A program made the translations under genes and the position numbers. A stretch of DNA of 25,979 nt from Kipferlia bialata (taxonomy: Eukaryota; Fornicata): assembly GCA_003568945.1 (NCBI GenBank), contig BDIP01000201.1, forward strand, positions 1 to 25,979, written 5' to 3'. Position 1 is the stretch's first letter. Each line of letters starts with the position of its first letter. Under the pieces are notes generated by a model that worked only from the letters and a program-made list of their open reading frames with translations, was not told the DNA's origin and made no database searches. Of the stretch, positions 8,538 through 17,497 are shown in pieces.

Positions 8538-11500
8538 TCACTGCCCGCCCCTCTTCTTCGTTGGCTCCATCCCGTCTGTCTCCCTGGTGGTGCCTGCCCC
8601 CTCTCCCATCCCATCCACCCCATCGTCTGTCATCAAGGCTATGACAGACATGTCGACCAGACACTCACCCCCACCCACACTGGACAGGAAGGCAGAGAGG
8701 GCACGGCGCTGGTCGGGGGTCTTCTTCTTGGATGTGGTCTTGGTCTCCACCTTGAACACAGCTGACTGGTCGGCAGAGTGCACCATGTCCTGCTCTCCCT
8801 CGCCCTCTCCCTCTGCCTGGGTGTCAGTGTGAGTGGCAGTATGAGTGACTGAAAAGAGTACATACTCACAGTATATATCTACCTGGGGTTCCGTGGTTAC
8901 CATTGAATTATCAGAATCAATATAGGTCAGTTCAAGTATATATAATACACTAGATACCATGTATCTCATGGGGTGCGAGTGTTGCCATTGCCGTATCAGT
9001 ATTCATAAAGTCAGTATATGTATCTATATACACAACACTAGATATACATACCTGTGGTGCCAGTGTGGCCATTGCATTCCGGTACATGTCCATGGAGGAG
9101 GAGGACTCGTCATCGCCCATAGGGACATCGCCACCTGGGGGTGGGGGGCAGGTATATGGAGATGTAGATGTATATATATATGAGTGTATATCCCCTACCT
9201 AGGTTGCCGAGCATGTCTGCCAGGGTACAGTATGTATATACTAACTGAAGAATGCGTATATATGTGTATGTATAATGTATATACATACCCCCACCTGGGT
9301 TGCCGAGCATGTCTGCCAGGGCAGAGGAGGTATATACCATTGTAGATACTAACTAATGGGTGCGTATATATTGTGTATATACATGTATACATACCTGGGC
9401 TGCCGAGTACCTCTGCCAGGGCACTGCCTGGGGCCACAGACATGTCAACGTCAGGGACCTGGGGGTCAGAGGATCTATACACACATGGATACATATATAT
9501 ATATATATACATACAAATTATGTCTATACACAGACACATAAGACATGTCAACGTCAGGGACCTGGGGGTTGTGGAGAATACACCGAGTATATATAGGAGA
9601 GTGTAAACAAAACTAACCTGCCCGTCCCCCTCCTTATGCGCGTCCTTGCTCTTCCTCTTGGACCCCTTGCCCTTCTTGTCCTTCTTGTCCTTCTTGTCTC
9701 TCTTCTTCTTGGGTATCCTCTCACCTGCGGCCCTGATCCTGATGTCAGTGTATACATATAGATATCATGAACAGCATACATATATACACATACATACATA
9801 TATATATATCATGAATAGCATATATATATACTCCCCTGTTGCCCGGATCCCAGGAGGTCAGTGTGTATATTTACATATACTTGTATATATACATAAACAT
9901 GCAGGTCTATAAACATATACCTACACTCCATACCTATGGGTCAGCACCAGCTGCTCCCCGTCCTCATCATCCTCGTCGTCCATGCCATAGGACACCGCCA
10001 CCCTCCCCTTGCTCTTCTCCATCTTGGCTGCTCTCTCTCTCTCTGCCTCCTCGGTGGCCAGGTGGGACTGGGACTCGCGGGGCTGGGTATAAGAGTGTGT
10101 ATATACATGTGACAGCTACTATACTGATACTACACTGCCAGGGGCGACTGGGACTCGCGGGGCTGGGGGCGGGTATAGATAAAAGATGGTAACTATATAC
10201 AATGCCTGGAAACAGTAATAATTGCAATACTATGGTAATAGGTTTGAACATAATTGAGTATAAACACTAAAATTGTTACTTCAGTTGTTGTGATAAGGGT
10301 TCTAACAAAACCACTCCACTGCCTGCTGGGACTGGGACACGTGTATATATGTGGCACATATAACCATGAGTATGAAATCCAACCATTGCACCCACCTTGA
10401 TGTCTGTGAAGTATGGTGAGTGCACACCATAGACATACCCATAGAAACACACACACTACTACATATACATACACACATATACATATACAAGCTTACACCC
10501 CCACCTTGATGTCTGTGAAGTATGGTGTGTGCACGGAGGTGGATACGATCTGGGGGTGAGATAGAGGATACAGAAGATGAGGGTGGTCATATCATATAAG
10601 AGGAACGTACATATACTATAGATACCCCTTCGACTTCTGTACATGTATATATTAATAATATTGCAAGCACCCCATACCTTCTGCACGTACAAGGGTGTCT
10701 CCCCCTGTGTCTCTGCCTCACTCATCCTCAGCACGTTGAAGAAGGTGCGGCCTGACACCCTGGCAGTGAGTCAAGGATACACCTATGGGGTACATACAGC
10801 ATGTACGAGATATTCTATTCGATGCGTAGAAGAAGGTGCGGCCAGGCACTCGATCGTCAGATAGTATAACTGAAATATGAATCCATATGAATTGAGGTGG
10901 AGTATCCCGTCATATACACATGACATGGTAGAAGTAAGGCCAGAGACACATACTATATACAGGGAGTGATACCTTCCGAATATTGTGTTCTTGTTGGTGA
11001 GGTCTGGGCATGCGGCCACAGTCACAAAGAACTGGGAGCGGTTGAGGCCTAGGTATGAGAGAGGGAGGGAGAGGGAGGGTGGGATACATGCGACACAGAG
11101 CCGGAAGTGGTGGAGACGTTGGGAGGGAAACGACAGGAGCGTCACTCTTTCAGTATAGAAACTATCTCCTATCTCCAAAATACCTACAAATATATACATA
11201 CCATTCTTCTCTGCCTGTATCTAACCACCCGTTAATATACGATCACACTTATAAACACATATGCGTATACACATGTACACGCACCATCCTCGTCTGCTGC
11301 CATGGCCAGCCTGCCTCTCTTGTTGAACCTCACCCTGACCTGGGGTCAGAGAGAGAGGGGGGGAGAGGGATATATAGATAGTGAGAGAGATGTGAGCTCA
11401 CCTGCTTCTCGATGGGGTATGGCTTGTCGTATATGCACCCACCCCCGTCCCCCCTGTCTCCACCCTGCACTAGGTACTCGGAGATGACCCTGGGGGTGAG

Positions 11501-11632
11501 AGGGGTATAGTATTCAGTAACACAAGAGAGAGCAAACAGTACTATGTAGGTTTGTAACACTACACCCCACCTGTTAAAGGGTGTTCCATCGTAGTACCCC
11601 TCCATACACAGCTGGATGAAGTTGCGGCAGGC
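8538..11632 (-). CDS. CWC27: Spliceosomal cyclophilin, CWC27 type (5' exon missing)
   Basis: Cyclophilin-fold protein of the activated spliceosome. Exons: 11632-11571, 11489-11402, 11339-11285, 11048-10973, 10759-10678, 10549-10505, 10082-9934, 9738-9618, 9458-9395, 9134-9052, 8816-8538; about 367 residues without the first ~30-40, which fall in the gap at 11817. Domain motifs: ACRNFIQLCMEGYYDGTPFN, YLVQGGD, VRFNKRGRLAMA, RSQFFVT and NKNTIFGR, very close to CWC27. The catalytic-Trp region reads ACPDLTNKN, without Trp; human CWC27 also lacks it, so isomerase activity is unlikely. The tail is charged: a Glu/Lys helix, an Asp/Glu run, a Lys-rich segment (KKKRDKKDKKDKKGKG), then acidic repeats. 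The last exon may contain a 42-nt intron (donor GTGAGTG near 8672) whose retention keeps the frame. Most introns contain copies of exon edges. Confidence 0.85.
8957..9085 (-). repeat. Exon-edge echo, CWC27 exon ending at 9052
   Basis: On the minus strand, GCAATGGCCACACTGGCACC at the end of the exon (9134-9052) is echoed at about 8963-8986 as GCAATGGCAACACTCGCACC. The echo has lost the GT donor (CCATGAG in place of ACAGGTATG), so it is a dead copy within the intron. Confidence 0.65.
9195..9430 (-). repeat. Three-copy exon-edge echo, CWC27 donor
   Basis: Minus-strand exon end (TGCCCTGGCAGAGGTACTCG, then GCAGCCCAG|GTATG) at 9395-9425 recurs at about 9295-9328 and 9199-9230. Each copy has its own donor (GTGGGG, GTAGGG), with spacings of 100 and 96 nt. 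The copies encode SALAEVLGSPG, SALADMLGNPG and TLADMLGNLG. Neither spacing is a multiple of three. Confidence 0.85.
9435..9567 (-). repeat. Exon-edge echo, CWC27 acceptor at 9458
   Basis: Acceptor plus exon start (CCCCCAG|GTCCCTGACGTTG, then ACATGTCT) at 9458 recurs perfectly for 21 exon bases at 9561, 103 nt upstream in transcript order. Both acceptors look usable, but the upstream one would shift the frame. Confidence 0.85.
9725..9860 (-). repeat. Diverged exon-edge echo, CWC27 acceptor at 9738
   Basis: Minus-strand CACTGACATCAG|GATCAGG followed by GCCGCAG at 9738 has a diverged copy near 9838-9860 (CACTGACCTCCTGGGATCCG then GGCAACAG). The intervening intron also contains a short duplicated unit around ATATCATGAACAGCAT (9762 and 9806). 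Confidence 0.55.
10050..10180 (-). repeat. Exon-edge echo, CWC27 acceptor at 10082
   Basis: Minus-strand acceptor and exon start (CCCAG|CCCCGCGAGTCCCAG) at 10082 recur at 10162 with a C-rich acceptor, 80 nt apart. A shorter third remnant (TCCCAGTCCCAGCAGGCAGTG region) lies near 10316-10340. The exon itself begins PRESQSHLATEE. Confidence 0.75.
10390..10545 (-). repeat. Exon-edge echo, CWC27 donor at 10505
   Basis: Minus-strand exon end CACCATACTTCACAGACATC AAG|GTGGG at about 10505-10527 recurs at 10396-10418 with the same donor sequence, 109 nt away. The real exon is only 45 nt long, so nearly half of it is duplicated. Confidence 0.8.
10735..10860 (-). repeat. Exon-edge echo, CWC27 acceptor at 10759
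   Basis: Minus-strand GTGTCAGGCCGCACCTTCTT at the exon start has a copy GTGCCTGGCCGCACCTTCTT at 10849, 91 nt upstream. The copy has no AG directly in front of it and so is not a usable acceptor. Confidence 0.75.
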
Positions 11633-11740
11633 CTGGTAGTGAGTACATATGTATATACATGGGGACTTGAATGGATATATGCGTGGGGAGACATGGGACT
11701 GGATGAAGTTGCGGCAGGCCTGGTAGTGAGTGGAGACACA
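11605..11740 (-). repeat. Exon-edge echo, first visible CWC27 exon
   Basis: Minus-strand ACTCACTACCAG|GCCTGCCG then CAACTTCATCCAG occurs at 11632 and, with identical acceptor and 21 exon bases, at 11719. The spacing is 87 nt and the frame is open between the copies. The upstream acceptor would therefore add 29 residues containing a second copy of ACRNFIQ. Confidence 0.85.
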
Positions 11741-11772
11741 TACACAGCAACATATGAGATAGTGTGTGTGGT

Positions 11773-11854
11773 GGGGGGGGGGGGGGGGGGGGTGTTTTAA
11801 GGGGGGGGGGTGGGGCNNNNNNNNNNNNNNNNNNNNNNNNNNNNNNNNNNNNNN
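11773..11854. other. Poly-G tracts and 38-N assembly gap
   Basis: Two G runs flank a short T/A stretch, followed by 38 N (11817-11854). The gap must hide the first exon of CWC27 (leftward) and all upstream exons of the plus-strand gene whose last exon is at 11917. The true gap is therefore probably far longer than 38 bases. Confidence 0.85.
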
Positions 11855-11916
11855 ACACTAGCTACTACAACACATGTATATATATATATATACTACCCCC
11901 CCCCCCTCACCCCCAG

Positions 11917-12016
11917 CCTGATCGGCCTGGATGAGGGCGGGGCCATTGAGTCTGACGTGTCAGACGGGGCACTGCTGGGGGACAGTGAGGGAGAGCACCA
12001 GCACCTCATCCCATAG
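11917..12016 (+). CDS. Last exon of an otherwise missing gene; acidic C-terminal tail
   Basis: A CTCACCCCCAG acceptor ends at 11916 and opens a 100-nt exon that ends in TAG. It encodes SLIGLDEGG, then an acidic stretch (IESDVSDGALLGDSEGEH), then QHLIP. The upstream exons are lost in the gap. The tail contains a DxxLL-like motif (DGALL) and an ExxxLI-like motif (EHQHLI), both known endosomal sorting signals in cytosolic tails of membrane proteins. That function is an inference from 33 residues only; it could equally be the disordered end of a soluble protein. Confidence 0.6.
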
Positions 12017-12447
12017 ATACAGCTAGCATCAATATACCAGCTAGGTAGAGTGAGAGTGGTACTGGAGACCTGAGGGACCCTTAGACGTGTCCCGGACACT
12101 GCAGTGTCGCTTGTTAGTATGGTCAGGCGGAATGGCCCGAATAGAGTTTTATTTCTTGTTGCGATTAACAGGGATATATTAGTCTGGCCTATACTATAGG
12201 TATCGAGGACACAGCAAATTGAGAGAGAGACGGCAGGCAATTGTTGAGACAACACCATATTGGGTTTTTGACAAGTTTCTGAATAGGAGTTCAGCTCGCT
12301 CCGTTTCCAACGCCTCACTGATCATATGCCCTATGCATATTGTGATGGCTAAGTGCATGGAGCGTCTCCACACCCACTGCAGCCACTGAGGGGCAGTATT
12401 TACCACACCAGAGACCGAACACTGAATCCTCCCCAGTTTTCTCGGCG
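12017..12447. other. Intergenic, upstream of the homeobox gene
   Basis: About 430 bp of mixed-composition sequence. I see no repeat, no RNA gene and no coding exon. It presumably holds the terminator of the gene ending at 12016 and the promoter of the homeobox gene. Confidence 0.5.
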
Positions 12448-13409
12448 ATGCCCAACTACACCCCTGTGCAGCTGTATCTGCTGTCCCGATACTTTGTGGA
12501 CAACATCCACCGGCCATACCCCTCGAAGGAGGAGGTGGAGAGGCTGTCCAAGGAGGCAGGCATCACAGTGAAGCAGGCAGAGGTATGGCTATTCATGTGC
12601 CAGGAGTGACAAGCCATCCGCAGTGTTATGTCTCTACTCACAACAGGTATGGTTTGGCAACAGACGCAAGAGACTCAGGAGAAGGACGATGGACCTGGCC
12701 GATGTCCCCTGTCTGCCAAAGGTATGGATGGTGTATATGGTTTATGGTATAGTCTAAGTGTGTATAGCATATGTAGTAGTATTGACACCGTCTGTTCTGA
12801 CCCTCAGGACAGAGACATTGACAAGCTGGGCAGGGTGTATGTGGAGACCCTCAACCATGCCCAGACCCAGTCCTGGCATGCCGGGTACCTCAAGGAGAAG
12901 GACACGTACGTGTGTATATATATATGTATATATTTGTATACAACTACCCCTACTCTCTTTCTCCCATCTGTCATTCGTAGGAGAGCAGCCCTAGGTCCAC
13001 CCCCCTCTCCCTTCTGACCCCTAGGAGACTTAAGGCGGCATCCCAGGCAGCTCAACCTACGCAGCCCAGGGCCGAGCCTGAGCAGATATCGCCCTTCCAG
13101 GCTCCCGTTGCATACCACTCACCTGACTACGTCCCCCTGCACTTCCGGCCAGGTGTCACCCGCAGCAACGCATACCCCGCCCCTTCCCAGGGTGTCAGTC
13201 AGTACGGGGTGCCCATCTACTCGGCGGCAGAGAGAGAGAGAGAGAGAGAGGCGATGCAGCAGAGGCAGGAGTACGAGGCGCAGAGGCGGAGGTTCGGTGA
13301 GATGCAGTACAGAGAGGGCATGGACACGATGCAGGGACTGGGTGCACTGGGGGAGGGGCCTGGGGTAGGAGGGGTGGCCATGGGGTACGCCCAGACGCAG
13401 ATGTACTAG
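12448..13409 (+). CDS. TALE-class homeodomain protein
   Basis: Probable sequence-specific DNA-binding transcription factor. Exons 12448-12582, 12647-12721, 12808-12905 and 13025-13409 give 230 residues with perfect phase. The homeodomain is at the very N-terminus (about residues 3-60): helix 1 VQLYLLSRYFVDNI, the three-residue loop signature RPYPS, helix 2 EEVERLSKEAG, and recognition helix VKQAEVWFGNRRKRLRRR with the canonical W, F, N and R. Gly at homeodomain position 50 (WFGN) is as in the PBX group. Intron 1 interrupts the recognition helix just before VWFGN. The C-terminal half is low complexity: Gln/Pro-rich, then an ERERERE run encoded by a GA microsatellite, then a helical Gln/Arg/Glu stretch and a Gly-rich tail ending QTQMY. 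No partner domain (KNOX, PBC, MEIS) was recognised. Confidence 0.88.
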
Positions 13410-13803
13410 AGCAGATTGAGATAGGCTGTGCTTGCTGGTCATTGCCCACATACACATTAGATCTTTCATAGTTAGGTGCTCGATGTTTAAGACAAAAGAA
13501 TGCACATGAAGACACATCCAACGATGACAATCTATTGTATTGATGACATACCAAAGAGAGGTATTCAAAGCATCTAAGGAAGGTTCAAAATATGAACATC
13601 TAAATGCAATGTGCAACAGGGTACCAGGCGCTAGACTCTACTAGGCCCGGTACCCAGTAAGTAACATACAGTAAACGAAAACAACATACGAGCATAAACA
13701 AATGAGCTCAAACAAAAATGAATACATGACTGGCCGAAAATGAGGCCGAGTCGTTGGGACCAGTAGTGCTACATAGACACTCTCAATGAGAGGGCGTCTA
13801 GTA
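13410..13803. other. Convergent intergenic region
   Basis: About 390 bp between the homeobox stop (plus) and the giant gene stop (minus). AT-richer than its neighbours. It must contain both 3' ends. No conserved element, repeat or RNA gene recognised. Confidence 0.5.
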
Positions 13804-16800
13804 TCAGTGGAACTGGCGGTAATGGTCCGCGAGATACTCCCTGAGGCGCTCTCTAGAGGGCATAGTGGCAGGTGTGGGCTGAGGGCACTTAAGAGGCACA
13901 ATCAGAGAGCCGCCAGGCCCGTATGCACTGTCCTTCCCCTTGAGGTCGGGTGGTCCCTTAATGACTGAGACAGAGACTGGGACTCTGGGGGAGACGAGGA
14001 GGATCTTCTGGTACAGCTCTGGCCCTGTGTTGATGCTGTGGGTGCAGAGCATGGTGGAGACCTCCTCCAGAATGCAGGCCGCAAGGGACTCTGGCAGGGT
14101 GGGGGAGAGGTGTCTCTCTCCGGGACAGAGGGCCCAGGCCAGCACCTCCTGTAGGGGTCTGCTGGCAAGGTATCTCTCTAGGAACACGTGGTACGTGGCC
14201 ATGAGAGCACCTGCCCCAGGGGAGTGCACCCCCTGTCCAATGTGGGCACCGAACTGACAGAAGAACAGCTCGGCGCGCATCCTCCGCTTGGCGAGGTATC
14301 TGGCAAACTCCAGCACCAGTCTCCTTCGCATAGACCCCTCCGGGGCACTGGCATGTGAGTAGGGGACGACAACCACCTCAGGGCGTGCCTTGAGTGCCCG
14401 TCTCAGTCTTGAGACTGTCTTGCACCTGGACAGCCTGATACAAGAGAGACCCTTGGCGTTGAGGGTGCGGCAGAAGCGGGAGGACCACCTCTCGTCCTCA
14501 AGCGGCATACACACGACATATGTTGACACACCCTCTGGCAGACAGTATGTCTCGGTCCAGTCAGCGAAGCACTCAGCACCGCCTGTCTGGAAGGTACCCC
14601 TCTTCTCGATACCCCTTAGCAGGGTCTTGAACCTGGGGGTGTCCATGGTGTGGAGGGTACGGAGGACAACCTGGGGGACATCATCATGCCCACCACTCCT
14701 GGTACTAGCACTTGAGGGGGAGGGCGTGGTAGGATCCCGAGATGTGTGTGCGTTCCGTGCTCTTACACGCTGGCCTGTCTCTACACCCTCAAAGGGGTTG
14801 TTGAACTTAACCTCAAAGGCCAGGTTGGCGGGCAGGGTCAAGCTGTACCCGGTCAACAGGTGCTGGGCCATCACCCTGTCACACCTGCGCTGGTGTGCCT
14901 CCTCGGCCTTAGCCTCAGCCTTGAGGGCAGATGCCTGGGCCTCTGTGGCCTCAACCTCAACCTCAGGGGCACCAGCAGACACTGTCTGTGACTCTACAGC
15001 AGGGACAGGGGTCTCCATGCCACCCTCTGCCTCTACCCCTAGGACAGTGGACACCACACTCTCTAGGGCGCCAGATGAGACTGGTACGGCACCAGGCTGG
15101 AGGGATATGATGACGTCACCCCCCTCTCCACCCCCCTTGCCGTGGGTGCAGTTGACCGTCCACATCCTGTGCAGGATGGCAGTGTCAGACGGGACAGACC
15201 CAAACATGCAGGGGGGGCCCTTGTGCAGAGCGGCCTTGACCTCAGGAGGCAGGGCCACCACATACTCCCTCCAGTAGTGGTTAAGGAAGGAGGCAAAGTC
15301 GTCTGCATTAGGCCTTGCACCCCTCGTCTTATCGGGTGCGTCCTTTCTGACGTAGTATGCCTGGAGGTCCCACCCGATGTGGCCCAGCGTGCTATGCATG
15401 TACTGCCGCAGGGATATGCCCTTCTTAGTCCTGTGCACAGGGGCCTCTGCCAGGGCACTGAAGGTGGCCAGGATGACGGCAGGAGGGGGGACCAGGCGGA
15501 AGTCTAACTCCTCGGGACAGGACACAGACCCTAGGTAGAGGGTGGGGAGGTGCCTCTCGGTCAGAGACGCAGCTAGAGCCTGCATGTGCGCGGCGTCAGA
15601 GTCCTCGAAGTACACCACGATGGTCTGGTACGGGTTGGGGGCGGGCAGGTTGTCCAGGGCCTGGTCCATGCAACCCTTGTCAGTCAGCTTGTGGCGGCCC
15701 CTCTTGTTGACGGGGTGGCTGGTATACCTCTTGACCTGGGAGAGGGCATGGGAGAACTGCGCAGGCATGATATACCGGCGCCTCTCCTTAGGTCTAGCCT
15801 CCAAGGCCCTCCCCTCCAATGCCTTGACAACCCTGGGCTTCAGGGGGGGTTTGGCACCTGGATTCTTGGGTGGCACTCCAGTCTGTGCGTTACTGTCAGC
15901 TCCAGACTTGAAGTGCCTTACCAGATTCACCACGGTCTCCCACACTGAATCAGTGGACGTGTATGTGTCGATGCCCTCACCCACGAGGGAGAGGGGGTTG
16001 GAGGCGAGCAGGGCCTCCAGCCTGTCAGCAGGTACCTCCACCAGATAGTCCCTGACAACGCTAGACAGGAGAGCCGCCGTGTTTGCCTGGACCTGCTCCT
16101 GGTTGGAGACGGCCATGTCGGAGACCCCAATCACAGAGAGAGAGAGGCCAGGGCCGGAGAGGGCCTTCCAGAGGGCACGTCTCTCGTCCAGATCAGACCG
16201 TCTTGTGGATGAGAAGAGGCCCTCGTACACTAGGCATATCTGGGCCTTGGCCAGCTGTGCGGGGTCGTGGCGCAGGGCACGCCGCCTGATGCCTGGGGCT
16301 GTGCCAATAATGGCCACACTGGGGCCCATCCCATTGAATGCCATTAGCAGAGACATCATGTCACGCTTCGACCTGGCTGGGACCACGACTAGGAAGCACC
16401 GCCCCTCAGGCACCGAGACCCGGAGGTTCTTGCGGGTGAACCACCGCTGGGCCAGAGACCCCTCGAGGCTGGCGAAGTTGAGTCTGTAGAGGAGGGTGCA
16501 GAGACTCCTGGCCACGAGGACAGGTCTGTCGTCCTGGGGCCTGCCGAGGAGTGCGTTGAGGGCAGTGTCGGGTGTGACAGGGACATTGCCAGGCTTGGTA
16601 CCTCCCACGACAGGTGCTGGTGCCGGTGTCTGTGCCTCTGGCATCGACACTGACACAGTGGACCCCGAGGGTATGACACCATCCCCCATGACCTCCTCCG
16701 GTGTGACATGACACACAGTGGGGTGGGCCTTGAGGTCTGCGGCCACGCCTTCCTCCACAGCGGCTAGGGAATCGGCCATTACCCCACGCACAGTCTGGAT

Positions 16801-17450
16801 GGAGGACCCAGCCAGACATAGCTGGCGCCGGAACACAACCTGTGGGTGAGTGAGAGATAGAACAAGAGGAGGTGGTGTACATATACCACATACACCCACC
16901 TTGTGTGCCTTTGTGGTGCCGAGGTTGAGGTGCCACAGCAAGACGGGGGCGGGGATGAAGGTGGCATGGAACCCTAGCACTCCCCCACACGTAGTGCCTG
17001 TCCTGGCCAGGTAGGACAAGGCAGACCGCACCAGGACCCCCACTCTCCCAGCATGCTGCTCGATGATGATAGCGGCAGGGGTCTCTGGGAGGGTGCGGTT
17101 CTCCTTGAAGCAGGCTGATAGGGAGTGTGCCGTCACGAACCTAGGGGTGATGGCACAGGCCAGGATGACGTGGGCTATGGTGGGCACCACGACAAGGAGA
17201 GGGGGCTGGTCTGAGGCGAGAGAGGCGGGAACCCGATCGCCACGAAGCACGTCGGACACAGCTGTGATGTAGGGTATGGCCCCATGTACAAAGAGTGTCT
17301 GGGTGGGGTCAGTGAGGACAGCATGGGTGGATGCAGAGAAGGGAGCATCGGGTGTCTCTGGGGTGGTATCATCCCCAGGGGTGATGGGTTGGTATGAGTC
17401 CTCGAACCCTAGGAGCTCACAGACCGTGCTCCACATGCACCTGGGGTGGG

Positions 17451-17497
<47 letters not shown>

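Noticed and set aside
9195-9567. Short direct repeats with regular ~100-nt spacing, CRISPR-like at first sight
   Set aside because: The repeats are exon edges with splice sites, the spacers are TA microsatellites, and the context is eukaryotic. Not a CRISPR array.
12353-12571. Upstream ATG at 12353 as the homeobox start
   Set aside because: Its frame does not encode the homeodomain; the ATG at 12448 gives MPNYTPVQLYLL directly into helix 1.
14390-15277. A 295-codon plus-strand open frame
   Set aside because: It lies wholly antisense to the last exon of the giant gene, has no recognisable domain, and reflects the GC-rich codon use of the opposite strand.
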